Below are positions 44,963-54,060 of a stretch of DNA of 64,000 bases, one piece after another. Position 1 is the first letter of the stretch. Each line of letters starts with the position of its first letter. The translations under genes and the position numbers were made by a program. Under the pieces are notes generated by a model. That model was not told where the DNA came from. It saw nothing but the letters and a program-made list of their open reading frames with translations, and ran no database searches. The stretch is from Paenibacillus sp. CAA11 (GTDB lineage Bacteria; Bacillota; Bacilli; Paenibacillales; Paenibacillaceae). The stretch covers positions 1,660,501 to 1,724,500 of the forward strand of contig NZ_CP028922.1 in NCBI RefSeq assembly GCF_003060825.1. Direction: 5' to 3'.

Positions 44963-45437
44963 CCCGAAATATGAGGCTTTTCTGGTGTATTTCAACAGGG
45001 ATCATGACTATTTTGAATGCCATGAGGTCATGGAGGAGCTGTGGCTTTCGCAAGAGAGAGACCTTTTCTATAAAGGTCTCTTGCAAATTGCAGTAGGGGC
45101 ATTTCATTTTCGTGCAAAAAATTATAAGGGCGCTATCAAAATGCTGGAATCTGCTGCTGAAATGCTTCGTCCTTACCCAGTGGAGCATGCTGGGATCCAG
45201 TTAGGCAAAATCAGGGACGAGGCTGTGCAATTAGCACAGGAGCTCAAGCAGATGTCCGAAGAGCCGGTTCCTTATAGGGATCTGTTCATAGAGGTAACAG
45301 ATCCTAAGCTGGGTGATGCGGTATCCAGACTATCTGCTCAGATTTCGCCCAATGATCCGATTCGGCTCAGACCGCAAAGAGGACCCAATCATGATCTTCG
45401 TGATCTTAGGTGGAGAAACAAGCATACCAATGAATAA
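44952..45437 (+). CDS. DUF309 family protein
   Basis: 161 residues from ATG 44952, which overlaps the relQ stop and has GGAG upstream. Family signature ECHEVMEELWLSQERD, then FYKGLLQIAVGAFHFRAKNYKGA. An all-helical small domain of unknown function (B. subtilis YpuF relatives). The last 40 residues are basic and disordered-looking. Translationally coupled to relQ. Confidence 0.88.
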   Translation: MVYDPKYEAFLVYFNRDHDYFECHEVMEELWLSQERDLFYKGLLQIAVGAFHFRAKNYKGAIKMLESAAEMLRPYPVEHAGIQLGKIRDEAVQLAQELKQMSEEPVPYRDLFIEVTDPKLGDAVSRLSAQISPNDPIRLRPQRGPNHDLRDLRWRNKHTNE

Positions 45438-45458
45438 ACATAATGAAAGGGTGTCCGT

Positions 45459-46988
45459 ATGGCTGTTTCCTTACCGCCATTATTTCTAGACCGTATGCAG
45501 CGATTGCTTAAGGATGAGTATAATGCCTTTCTTGCTTCCTACGAGAAGCCTCGCTTCGCTGGCATTCGGGTTAACACACTCAAAATTAGCCGGGACGCCT
45601 TCTTCACATTATCCCCGTTTTCCCTTCGGCCAGTGCCGTGGTGCGAAACGGGGTTTTACATCGATGAAGGCCTAAAGCCCGGCAAACATCCCTATTACCA
45701 TGCAGGCTTGTATTATATTCAGGAGCCCAGTGCGATGGCTCCGGCAGAGGCGCTGGATGTCCAGCCGGGCGACCGCGTACTTGATCTGTGCGCAGCCCCT
45801 GGGGGGAAATCAACTCAGATTGCTGCAAGACTCCAAGGAGAAGGCCTTCTAGTGACAAATGATATAAGCGCGGAGCGTACAAAGGCACTCGCCAAAAATA
45901 TTGAGCTGTACGGGGTCCGGAATGCTATTGTGCTGAATGAAACTCCTGAGCGAATTGCCAAGGCGTTTCCTCATTTTTTCAATAAAATACTGATTGATGC
46001 CCCATGCTCAGGGGAGGGAATGTTCCGCAAGGACGAAGATATGGCGAGACAATGGGAGAAGCATTCGGTGGAGAAATGCTCTTTGATGCAGCGGGATATC
46101 CTACAGTCGGCCGCACGTCTCCTCAGTCCAGGAGGAACAATTGTCTACTCCACGTGCACCTTTGCGCCTGAAGAGGACGAGGGACAAATCGCTAGCTTTC
46201 TCAAGCAGCATGAAGATTTCGAAGTGATTCCCCTGCCTGAGGCTTGGGGAATTGCTTCAGGACGGCCGGAATGGCTGCAGCCTTCGGATCTTGATACAGA
46301 ATGGACTCAGGCTGATCAAGAGGCCTTGGCCCGAACAGCGGATACCGGTAGACTATGGCCGCATCGGATTGAAGGAGAAGGTCATTTTGTAGCGGTGTTA
46401 AGGCATACTGGGGAGGCACATGAGGCCACGACCGATAAGGCTGTCAATGAGTCTGTGAAGCCCGGGGCTGTAAGACGGAAGGAACAAGCGGCAGCCCGAG
46501 GGCGCGGAGGGAAGCGGGATTCCCGTCAGGCGCCTTCCCAGGACGAACTGCTACGGGCATGGAAGCATTTCTGTGACAATCATCTTGCCGGGCAGCCGGA
46601 GCACGCCGGACATCCCGTATGGTTTGGGTCTCAGCTGTATTTAGCACCGCTTGAAGCAGAGCGGCTATCCGGTTTGAAGACTGTGCGCCCGGGGTGGTAT
46701 GTCGGTAGCGTGAAGAACGGGCGTTTTGTTCCCGCACAGCCGCTGGCTGCTGCTCTGCGGCCCGAGGAGGCTGGGCGTGTTCTGAAGCTGTCCTCGGAAG
46801 AAGGAGAGGCAGTCAGGTATTTAAAAGGGGAAACGCTGCAAGTGCCTCAGGAACGCTTGCAATGCCAAGCGGGAATGGAGGCAAAGGGATATATCCTAGT
46901 CTGTGTGGATGGCTATTCGCTAGGCTGGGGAAAATGGCAGGACGGGATGCTTAAGAATGAATATCCGCCCGGCTGGAGGTGGCAGTAA
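45459..46988 (+). CDS. RsmF-type rRNA m5C methyltransferase (first copy)
   Basis: 509 residues, ATG behind AAAGGGTG. Class I SAM methyltransferase of the NOL1/NOP2/Sun group: PGDRVLDLCAAPGGKSTQIA (SAM site), DAPCSGEGMFRKDEDM (catalytic Cys in PC motif) and STCTFAPEEDEG (second Cys in TCTF). C-terminal RsmF-B/PUA-like domain (about 365-509), with GLKTVRPGWYVGSVKNGRF and VCVDGYSLGWGKWQDG. Methylates cytosine in rRNA, by homology 16S. A low-complexity basic linker (about 320-355) separates the domains. A paralogue lies at 48748-50124. Confidence 0.9.
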   Translation: MAVSLPPLFLDRMQRLLKDEYNAFLASYEKPRFAGIRVNTLKISRDAFFTLSPFSLRPVPWCETGFYIDEGLKPGKHPYYHAGLYYIQEPSAMAPAEALDVQPGDRVLDLCAAPGGKSTQIAARLQGEGLLVTNDISAERTKALAKNIELYGVRNAIVLNETPERIAKAFPHFFNKILIDAPCSGEGMFRKDEDMARQWEKHSVEKCSLMQRDILQSAARLLSPGGTIVYSTCTFAPEEDEGQIASFLKQHEDFEVIPLPEAWGIASGRPEWLQPSDLDTEWTQADQEALARTADTGRLWPHRIEGEGHFVAVLRHTGEAHEATTDKAVNESVKPGAVRRKEQAAARGRGGKRDSRQAPSQDELLRAWKHFCDNHLAGQPEHAGHPVWFGSQLYLAPLEAERLSGLKTVRPGWYVGSVKNGRFVPAQPLAAALRPEEAGRVLKLSSEEGEAVRYLKGETLQVPQERLQCQAGMEAKGYILVCVDGYSLGWGKWQDGMLKNEYPPGWRWQ

Positions 46989-46991
46989 CGA

Positions 46992-47768
46992 ATGGCTGGA
47001 GGCAAAACAACTCAGCGGATCGATAAGATGCTTGGGCATCTAGGGTATGGTTCGCGTGCGGAGCTTAAGAAGATGGCCAAGCAGGGTCGTATTACTTTGA
47101 ACGGCAATGTGATCAAGGATACCGGAACCCAGGCCGATCCAGATCAGGACCGGATTGAAGTCGATGGAGAGCTTGTTCTGTACCGGGAGCATATTTATCT
47201 ACTGATGCATAAACCGGCAGGGGTGATCTCCGCGACGGAGGATACAAGAGAGAAGACGGTGATCGACCTGCTTCCCGAAAGCTATAGGGTATTTAGCCCC
47301 TTTCCTGTAGGTAGGCTTGATAAAGACACTGAAGGACTGCTGCTGCTTACGAATGACGGGGCACTCGCCCATGAGCTGCTGTCCCCGAGAAAGCATGTCC
47401 CCAAAACCTATGAAGCGGATGTGATCGGCGAAATCGGGCCGTATGAAATTCAGCGGTTTGCCGAGGGCGTTACCTTAGACGACGGATATATAACTAAGCC
47501 GGCCAAGCTGCAGGTATTAAGCATCCAGGAGACTGGTGTCCAGGTAACAAGCCGGATATCTCTAACGATTACTGAGGGCAAGTTTCACCAGGTTAAACGG
47601 ATGTTTGAATCGGTAGGCTCGAAAGTGTTGTATCTCAAGCGTACAGCGATGGGGCCGCTGAGGTTGGAGGATTCGCTGGCTAAAGGATCTTATCGAGAGC
47701 TGACCGAAGAGGAGCTGAAGCTTCTAAGCGGTTACTCTCCAGGTACTGCTGCTGAGGACAAGCCTTGA
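46992..47768 (+). CDS. 16S rRNA pseudouridine synthase, RsuA family
   Basis: 258 residues. N-terminal S4 domain (RIDKMLGHLGYGSRAELKKM), then the catalytic motif PVGRLDKDTEGLLLLTNDG with the active Asp, and the later HQVKRMF motif. RsuA-type enzymes make pseudouridine 516 in 16S rRNA. The ribosome site GGAGGTGG lies within the end of the methyltransferase gene, so the two rRNA-modifying enzymes are coupled. Confidence 0.92.
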   Translation: MAGGKTTQRIDKMLGHLGYGSRAELKKMAKQGRITLNGNVIKDTGTQADPDQDRIEVDGELVLYREHIYLLMHKPAGVISATEDTREKTVIDLLPESYRVFSPFPVGRLDKDTEGLLLLTNDGALAHELLSPRKHVPKTYEADVIGEIGPYEIQRFAEGVTLDDGYITKPAKLQVLSIQETGVQVTSRISLTITEGKFHQVKRMFESVGSKVLYLKRTAMGPLRLEDSLAKGSYRELTEEELKLLSGYSPGTAAEDKP

Positions 47769-47840
47769 GCCTGCTTGACAGTATCTTTGACATAGAAGCA
47801 TAGTAATTCATATAGAATGCTGCACTGAAGGGGTGGAGGA

Positions 47841-48662
47841 ATGAAATATAAACTGATTGCACTTGATGTAGACGGTACGCTGCTGAATGACGACCACGTG
47901 CTCACTCAGGGAACTAAAGAGGTGATCGCCGAGGTTGCTGCGCAAGGGACGGAAATTGTTCTCTGTACCGGACGTGCCCCAAGCGGCTCCATTCCTTATA
48001 TGGAATCTCTGGGCTTAGAAGGCTACATCATTACTCATAACGGAGCAGCCGCTGTTACGGTAGGAAGCACCAGAGAAGTGGTTCATGAATTCGCCATGAA
48101 TGCTCAGGGGCTGGAGCCTTATTTTGACTACTGCCGCAAGCATGGAGTTCACTTTGATGTGAACACAACCTTTGAGCTGTACACGGATCGTGCCGAGGAA
48201 CTGGATCCCGAGATTCTGGAGATGTACCATAAGTTTCTTGTTCACCCCAAGTCCATGCCAGCCTGGTCCGAGTTTCATGAGCCAATTGTGAAGATTACGG
48301 CTTCAGGAACCCCAGAAGCTATTGATAAAGTCCAGCAGGATTGGGGCCTGTGGGAACAAGAATTTAATATGCTGCGCAGCGGCGACTACTTCCTGGATTT
48401 GATGCACAAGGAGGCATCCAAGGGCGCCGCACTTAAGAAACTGGCGGAGAAGAGAGGGATTGCTCCAGAGGAAGTGATGGCCATCGGCAACTATTATAAC
48501 GATATTACAATGCTTACATTTGCCGGCCTGGGAGTTGCGATGGAGAATTCCCCGCTTGAAGTGAAGGCGGCAGCTGATGCGATTACACTGACCAATAATG
48601 AGGAAGGCGTTAAGGCTGCTCTTGAGAAATACTGTCTGGAGATTTCATCATCACGTTCTTAA
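47841..48662 (+). CDS. HAD-IIB (Cof-type) phosphatase
   Basis: 273 residues, ATG behind GGGTGGAGG. Motif I IALDVDGTLLNDD, motif II CTGRAP, Lys in the LMHKEASKGAALKKLAEKR segment, motif IV IGNYYNDITMLTFAG. C2B-cap sugar or flavin phosphate phosphatase; exact substrate open. In the motif IV region most Cof members have GDxxND, while here the sequence is GNYYND, so the first acidic residue is replaced. Last gene of the relQ operon. Confidence 0.9.
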   Translation: MKYKLIALDVDGTLLNDDHVLTQGTKEVIAEVAAQGTEIVLCTGRAPSGSIPYMESLGLEGYIITHNGAAAVTVGSTREVVHEFAMNAQGLEPYFDYCRKHGVHFDVNTTFELYTDRAEELDPEILEMYHKFLVHPKSMPAWSEFHEPIVKITASGTPEAIDKVQQDWGLWEQEFNMLRSGDYFLDLMHKEASKGAALKKLAEKRGIAPEEVMAIGNYYNDITMLTFAGLGVAMENSPLEVKAAADAITLTNNEEGVKAALEKYCLEISSSRS

Positions 48663-48685
48663 TTTGCCAGATGCAATATTATAAA

Positions 48686-48727
48686 AGCAATAAAAGAGCA
48701 GGGGGAATCCTCTGCTCTTTTATTGCT
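48686..48727. terminator. strong bidirectional terminator
   Basis: AGCAATAAAAGAGCAG (48686-48701) pairs exactly with CTGCTCTTTTATTGCT (48712-48727). A-rich and T-rich flanks work for both the HAD gene and the convergent methyltransferase gene. Confidence 0.93.
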
Positions 48728-48747
48728 TCTTGCTATCGGTATGTGTT

Positions 48748-50124
48748 CTACAGCTGAAGCCTTAAGCCTTTGGGGAGATGATTTTTGAGCTGTCCTCCGC
48801 TCGCCTTTCCCCAGCCTAAGGGGAAATTATCAGCGGTAACTAATGTCCAGCCCTTAATAGAATCAGGCACGCTCAGAGTTTCTCCTCGTAAATAGGCAGA
48901 ACCATCCGCAGAATCGGAAGCTAGATTGAATCGGCGGATGGCTTCCTCCGGCTTAAGAGCTGCGGCCAGTGCATGATCTGGTTCGAAACGTCCTTTCTTG
49001 GCTACGCCAAGCTTCAAGCCAGGCCGGGGTGTCTTTAACCCTTTTAACAAATCTGCATCCGGATTCATCGTACGGCTATGTGGAAGCATGTATATCGCTT
49101 CTCCAAAAGACAAATAGGTCCCGCTTGGTTCAAAGCCTCTCAAATGATCCTTGGCCCAAGCCTCAAACTCCTGCTGCACCATGGCCGCGTGATTAGCGCC
49201 TCGCTGTTTGGAGGAAGCCTTTCTCGATCGTTTACCAGAGGGGCTTGCCAGCATCTCGTCTCCTTCGTCTACTCGCCGGAGCAAAGCTACATAGTGACCT
49301 TCACCCTCAGACTGCTGGGGCCAAATTCGATGCTCTCGAATAAGCTCCATAAAAGGGTAAGTCTGGAGAACGTACGCCATGTTCTCTTCATTTTCCTGAC
49401 GGTTAAAAGTACAGGTTGAGTAAGCCAGTGTACCTCCGGGTTTTAGCATGGCGATCGCGTCATGTAAGATGTCTCTCTGTCTCGCTGCGCAAAATTGCAC
49501 AGATGCTTCCGACCATTCTTGAATAGCGGCGGGGTCCTTGCGGAACATGCCTTCCCCTGAACAAGGGGCGTCGAGCATAATCCGATCAAATGCTAAAGGG
49601 AATTTAGCCGACAGCTCTGCTGGGGTGGCCTGTGTAACAATCGCATTACGAATGCCCAGCCTTTCGATGTTTTCCGCTAATATTTTGGCGCGCTGCGGGT
49701 GAATTTCGTTCGTGATCAGCACGCCCTTACCCTGCATGCGGGCTGCAATTTGTGTAGACTTTCCTCCTGGAGCAGCAGCAAGATCCAGGATGGTCTCGCC
49801 TGGCTGAGGGTCCAACAGCTGAACTGCGCTCATGGCTGAAGGTTCTTGAATATAATAAATCCCGGCAGCATGATACAGATGACGGCCAGGACGGGTGGAT
49901 TCCTCATAATAGAAGCCTTCAGGGCACCATGGCACAGCTCTTAAAGAGAACAAATGCTCCAATTTGTGAAAAACCGGTGATCCAAGCTCAAGCTTCAGGG
50001 TGTTTATCCTGAGTCCAAAGGTTCGAGGCTGATTATAGCTGTGTAGAAACCGGGCGCCCTCCTCGTCGCCGAGCTGCTGGGTTAAGGCATACCGGTAAGC
50101 TTCAGGTAGCTGTATATCTGACAT
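48748..50124 (-). CDS. RsmF-type rRNA m5C methyltransferase (second copy)
   Basis: 458 residues, ATG behind AAGGAG. Same architecture as the 45459-46988 product: PGETILDLAAAPGGKSTQIA, DAPCSGEGMFRKDPAA, STCTFNRQENEEN and a C-terminal RsmF-B-like part with GLKTPRPGLKLGVAKKGRF and VTADNFPLGWGKASGG. Both catalytic cysteines are intact, so both copies should be active. Identity to the first copy looks moderate, suggesting an old duplication with different target cytosines. Convergent to the relQ operon. Confidence 0.9.
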   Translation of the reverse strand: MSDIQLPEAYRYALTQQLGDEEGARFLHSYNQPRTFGLRINTLKLELGSPVFHKLEHLFSLRAVPWCPEGFYYEESTRPGRHLYHAAGIYYIQEPSAMSAVQLLDPQPGETILDLAAAPGGKSTQIAARMQGKGVLITNEIHPQRAKILAENIERLGIRNAIVTQATPAELSAKFPLAFDRIMLDAPCSGEGMFRKDPAAIQEWSEASVQFCAARQRDILHDAIAMLKPGGTLAYSTCTFNRQENEENMAYVLQTYPFMELIREHRIWPQQSEGEGHYVALLRRVDEGDEMLASPSGKRSRKASSKQRGANHAAMVQQEFEAWAKDHLRGFEPSGTYLSFGEAIYMLPHSRTMNPDADLLKGLKTPRPGLKLGVAKKGRFEPDHALAAALKPEEAIRRFNLASDSADGSAYLRGETLSVPDSIKGWTLVTADNFPLGWGKASGGQLKNHLPKGLRLQL

Positions 50125-50312
50125 ATTAAATCCGTACTCCTTTTTTCTAATGGGCGTAGCCGCTCTCAGCAGTTTATCATAGGATGAAGGCTACTTAAAG
50201 GGGAATGGCTGTAGCTCCCCGTCTATGGCATAATGGAAATGCAGGAGGTGCTAGTAGGCTAGAACCTCAAGGTTGTGAACTTTTAGTTAGAGTCAGAAAG
50301 GGGGATTTCTTC

Positions 50313-51461
50313 ATGAAGCTTCTACAGGCACTATTTTTTCCTCCCGAACAGCCTGGGGGCGTATCATCTATGGTCCCTTACCTGCAAGAGCGATTTACTT
50401 CGCCTAGGTGGGAAATGGAGCTGTTCTCTATTCCGAAGCGAGTGCGCTTCAAGGGCAGTGGTCCAGTTGAATTTCATACTTTTGATTGGCGGCAATATGA
50501 GGAGAGTCCTATTGTACAGAAATACGTTCAGACCTATTTGGATTATATATGGTGGACACGGCTGCGAATCAAGCAGGGTTATGATCTGATCCATGCGCAC
50601 CATCCTATCGTAGGGTTGGCCATGAAGGAGGTATTCCCGGATACGCCAGTGCTTCAGACTGTTCACTCAAGCTATGAGAGGGAACTGCTGCTTAATGGGC
50701 GAATTCAGACTGGCGGCCCCGAACACCAATTCCTTACGTCTATTTATCGGGAGCTTGAGTATCGGACAGACCAATTATTAACGGTGTCAGATTCATTCCG
50801 AAGCTATTTGTCTCCTTATGTAGAACGACCTGATGATATTCTTGTCATTTCGAATGGATTTGATGAGAAAAGGTTCAAGCCCATCCCGCATGAGAATGAG
50901 GTGGCCCAGCTGGTGACTGTCTGTCGATTGGTGCCCGCCAAAGGGCTTGACATCCTCCTCCAGGCTTGTGCCAAGCTTAAGAAACGTGAGATTCCGTTCG
51001 TGCTGCATATCATTGGGGATGGTCCAATCCGACCTGAGCTCGAAGCATTGGCTCAACAGCTCGGCATTTATGAAGAGACCATTTTCTATGGATATACCCT
51101 GCATCCCGAGGAATTTATGCCTTTTTTTGATATTTTTGTGCTTCCTTCCCGGGCAGAGGCTTTCGGTTCCGTCTTTGCGGAAGCAGCTCTGTGTAGTTTG
51201 GCGCTTGTGGGAACCAATGTTGGCGGTATTGCCGAACAGATCGAGGATGGAATTAACGGACTTCTTGTTCCGTCTGAGCATCCAGAAGCTCTAGCTGAAG
51301 CGCTTGAGCAAGTGATTTCTGATCCGGATTACCGCTATACACTTGCAAGAGCAGGATCCGAGAAAGCCAAAAGCCATTATTCGCTGAATCGGGCAGTTCA
51401 CGAGCTGAAGAAGCTGTACCTTCAATATGGGAACAAAAAATCTCAATATTGTGATAAATAA
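50313..51461 (+). CDS. glycosyltransferase family 4
   Basis: 382 residues from ATG 50313, set by AAAGGGGG; the open frame upstream to 50205 has no good site. N-terminal Rossmann part with PPEQPGGVSSMVPYLQERF (glycine-rich acceptor loop), LIHAHHPIVGLAMKEVFP, and donor half with LVTVCRLVPAKGLDILLQA, IIGDGPIRPELEALA and SRAEAFGSVFAEAALC (E-x7-E). Nucleotide-sugar transfer to a lipid or polysaccharide acceptor; target unknown. It stands alone, with no polysaccharide cluster. Confidence 0.9.
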   Translation: MKLLQALFFPPEQPGGVSSMVPYLQERFTSPRWEMELFSIPKRVRFKGSGPVEFHTFDWRQYEESPIVQKYVQTYLDYIWWTRLRIKQGYDLIHAHHPIVGLAMKEVFPDTPVLQTVHSSYERELLLNGRIQTGGPEHQFLTSIYRELEYRTDQLLTVSDSFRSYLSPYVERPDDILVISNGFDEKRFKPIPHENEVAQLVTVCRLVPAKGLDILLQACAKLKKREIPFVLHIIGDGPIRPELEALAQQLGIYEETIFYGYTLHPEEFMPFFDIFVLPSRAEAFGSVFAEAALCSLALVGTNVGGIAEQIEDGINGLLVPSEHPEALAEALEQVISDPDYRYTLARAGSEKAKSHYSLNRAVHELKKLYLQYGNKKSQYCDK

Positions 51462-51486
51462 CATGCGTAAGCGAAGAGGAAAGCTG

Positions 51487-52530
51487 CTATTCTGAACGGT
51501 GATCCTTAGGGCTGAGAATCAACATAACGACCCAGACCATGCTCAGCATGCCGAAGATCGGATATAGCACGGACAGCAGAGAGCTGAAGCCGATCTGGCT
51601 TGTCAAATAGCATATGGCCATGATTCCTGGTGCTAACCATCGTTCGGACAGGCCTGTTCTTTGCTTAAGCTGTAAAGACATACCGTAAATGTCAGCTACA
51701 AAAGTGCTGAAGATTTCCATAAATATCAGCATGACATAAATAAGCTGTATGGTAGTACCCAGCAGTCGGGCGATGCTGCCCATAGGTATTTCAAATTGGG
51801 TGATGCCTGGCATATGGGCCGATAAAGCAAAATGCCCAGCCAGAAGCATAAAGCCTACGCCTAACCCGCCGATGACGCCTCCCCATTTCAACACTTGTCT
51901 ATTTTGTGTATGACTGCCGATAGGCACCAGCACGGCTTGAGCCATAGCCAGGTTAAAGGCCGTATACATGAAAGGGGAGGCCCAGGCGGCCATCAGGCTT
52001 TTATCGGTACTCAGGCTTAAGAAGCGGTCAGCCGTAGGTAAATCCGCTGTATGGCCGATGATGAAGAGGGAGAAAGTCAGCATAAGCGGGACTACAATGG
52101 AATTGAGCTGAAGGATAGCTCCTATACCGTTGCGCAGTAATAGAAAGGCAGCGATTAGAGTGATCCATAGGCCGGTCTGATAATGAAGGCCGAGATGCTC
52201 CATGAAGACAGAGCCGGCCCCTGCCAGCATGATGCTGTTCACTCCGATCAGAATGATGAGGGTAAACAGGCTGATCCATTTCCCGGCTTTCATGCCAAAC
52301 AGCTGCCGGTTAAGATCTTCGTAAGAACTTGCCCGGATGTCGTGAGCGAGCAGCATCATTTTTGTGCCAAGCCAGATGAACAAAGCTGCTGACAAGACAA
52401 TAGCCAAAGTCCCCCACTTTCCATATTGGGTGAAAAATCGAAGGATCTCTTGGCCTGTTGCGAATCCGGCACCCACAATCGTACCGATATAAGTGAATGC
52501 GATCTGCATGATTTTCAAGATATTTCTCAT
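51487..52530 (-). CDS. ykvI: YkvI family membrane transporter-like protein
   Basis: 347 residues, ATG behind AAGGAGG. About ten helices in an APC/LeuT-like arrangement. The first helix, IAFTYIGTIVGAGFATGQEI, is the hallmark of COG3949/YkvI. GVNSIMLAGAGSVFMEHLG and QAVLVPIGSHTQNRQVLKWG follow. Substrate unknown; the family is distantly related to spore germinant permeases and amino-acid carriers. Convergent with the glycosyltransferase. Confidence 0.85.
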   Translation of the reverse strand: MRNILKIMQIAFTYIGTIVGAGFATGQEILRFFTQYGKWGTLAIVLSAALFIWLGTKMMLLAHDIRASSYEDLNRQLFGMKAGKWISLFTLIILIGVNSIMLAGAGSVFMEHLGLHYQTGLWITLIAAFLLLRNGIGAILQLNSIVVPLMLTFSLFIIGHTADLPTADRFLSLSTDKSLMAAWASPFMYTAFNLAMAQAVLVPIGSHTQNRQVLKWGGVIGGLGVGFMLLAGHFALSAHMPGITQFEIPMGSIARLLGTTIQLIYVMLIFMEIFSTFVADIYGMSLQLKQRTGLSERWLAPGIMAICYLTSQIGFSSLLSVLYPIFGMLSMVWVVMLILSPKDHRSE

Positions 52531-52718
52531 GTTTGTCCTCCTTCAAGCTTGGCAGACCTTAGAATTCTGGTGTTCACTGCTAAAGATGAGTTTAGTACAA
52601 GGTATGTGGTGAAACTATCGGACATGACTTCAACTTGTCTCCATGTGAGAAAGATTAGCGCAGGAAGAAGTAGCAAGAAGCAATGAAGTTCTCCCGAATG
52701 AAAGGTGAGTGTTATAGA

Positions 52719-53330
52719 GTGAGTGCAGTAATGTCCTATGTTGCCCAGTACGGTTATCTTGCAATGTACGGCCTCTTAGCTCTGGGTTTTATAGGAATCC
52801 CCGTCCCGGATGAAACGTTGGTGGTTGTTTTTGGCGGTTTGTCTGCAGAAGGACATTTTAATTTTTGGATTGCGCTATTAGCGACATTTCTCGGAAGTAT
52901 GACGGGGATGATGGTCAGCTATTCGCTCGGCCGGGGAGTTGGCAAACCGCTCTTGGACCGTTATGGGAAATGGATCTTCATCACCCCTAAGCGCCTGGCA
53001 GCAACAGAGAAGTGGTTTCTAAAGTTCGGGAACTGGACGGTTCTGTTTGGATACTTCGTTCCCGGACTCAGACAGATTACATCTTATTTGTCCGGCGTTT
53101 ATAAGCTTCCTTTACGGACTTATGTTACTTTTGCTGGGATCGGAGCAGCCGTGTGGAGCTTTACATTTATGTATCTTGGCTTCACCTTTGGACATCACTA
53201 TCGCCGTATTGCTCGTTTTGTTCACCTACATATGTGGAGGATTACTCTGCTTGTGCTAACCTTATTGATTGTGGTAGGTCTTGTTGTTTTGATCTATCGG
53301 ATGTTTTTCAGATATGCGGATAATAAATAA
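52719..53330 (+). CDS. DedA family membrane protein
   Basis: 203 residues from GTG 52719 (AAAGGTGAG upstream); ATG 52731 is an alternative and the open frame begins at 52683. DedA/SNARE-associated motifs: GFIGIPVPDETLVVVFGGLS, FLGSMTGMMVSYSLGRGVGK, KFGNWTVLFGYFVPGLRQIT. Four to five helices. DedA proteins flip lipid carriers such as undecaprenyl phosphate or phosphatidylethanolamine. Which one this is cannot be told. It lies 69 bases upstream of xpt. Confidence 0.9.
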   Translation: MSAVMSYVAQYGYLAMYGLLALGFIGIPVPDETLVVVFGGLSAEGHFNFWIALLATFLGSMTGMMVSYSLGRGVGKPLLDRYGKWIFITPKRLAATEKWFLKFGNWTVLFGYFVPGLRQITSYLSGVYKLPLRTYVTFAGIGAAVWSFTFMYLGFTFGHHYRRIARFVHLHMWRITLLVLTLLIVVGLVVLIYRMFFRYADNK

Positions 53331-53399
53331 TCTCATGTTGCTGTTCTGCTTGACAGTGTGGTATTTTTACAAGAAGAGAATTGGCCGGGAGGAAGCTCT

Positions 53400-53972
53400 A
53401 TGGAACTATTGAAAAAACGAATACTGGAAGAAGGCACGGTCGTATCCGACCAGGTGCTGCTGCTGGATGCCATCTTGACTCATCAGGTAGACCCAGAGCT
53501 TACAATGGAGATGGGAAGAGCTTTTGCGGACAAGTTCAAGGATGATGGGGTTACGAGAATTGTAACGTTGGAATCTTCCGGCATTGCTGTTGCTTTTGCC
53601 ACAGCGAATGAGCTGAAGGTGCCCATGGTATTTGCCCGTAGGAAGAGAACCTTATTGGCAGATCCTGATGTGCTAGTGGAGAGAGTTCCGTCATTTACGA
53701 AGGGAATCGTCACCGATATTTTACTGTCCCGGCAGTTTATCTCGCCAAGTGATCGTATCTTGTTTATTGACGACATTATCGCTAATGGGGATGCAGCACG
53801 GGGCCTGGTTCGGCTTGTGGAACGTTCCGGCGCACAGCTCATAGGAGCGGGTATCGTGGTAGAGAAGACGTTCCAGCCAGGGGCTAATGCGTTAAGGGAA
53901 CAGGGAATTCGTCTAGAGTCTCTGGTTAAGATCAAGAGCCTGGAGAACGGCCAGGTCCATTTTTCGGAGTAG
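53400..53972 (+). CDS. xpt: xanthine phosphoribosyltransferase
   Basis: 190 residues from ATG 53400 behind GGAGGAAG. Converts xanthine and PRPP to XMP in purine salvage. MELLKKRILEEGTVVSDQVL, TLESSGIAVAF, MVFARRKRTL and the PRPP loop ILFIDDIIANGDAARGL match Xpt of Bacillus closely. In B. subtilis xpt carries a guanine riboswitch; here the upstream 69 bases hold none, and no pbuX follows. It is probably cotranscribed with dedA. Confidence 0.95.
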   Translation: MELLKKRILEEGTVVSDQVLLLDAILTHQVDPELTMEMGRAFADKFKDDGVTRIVTLESSGIAVAFATANELKVPMVFARRKRTLLADPDVLVERVPSFTKGIVTDILLSRQFISPSDRILFIDDIIANGDAARGLVRLVERSGAQLIGAGIVVEKTFQPGANALREQGIRLESLVKIKSLENGQVHFSE

Positions 53973-54001
53973 GGCGAATCACCATTTTTTCTAACATTCC
54001 T

Positions 54002-54029
54002 TTGCATACCTTGCTTTTTTCGTTATAAT
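54002..54029 (+). promoter_or_regulatory. promoter of 110-residue hypothetical gene
   Basis: TTGCAT (54002-54007), 16-base spacer, TATAAT (54024-54029). Confidence 0.65.
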
Positions 54030-54060
54030 AAATAGTAGCTAGAGAGAGGAGGCAACAGTT

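Noticed and set aside
53331-53399. Purine riboswitch before xpt
   Set aside because: The gap is too short and lacks the conserved aptamer core.
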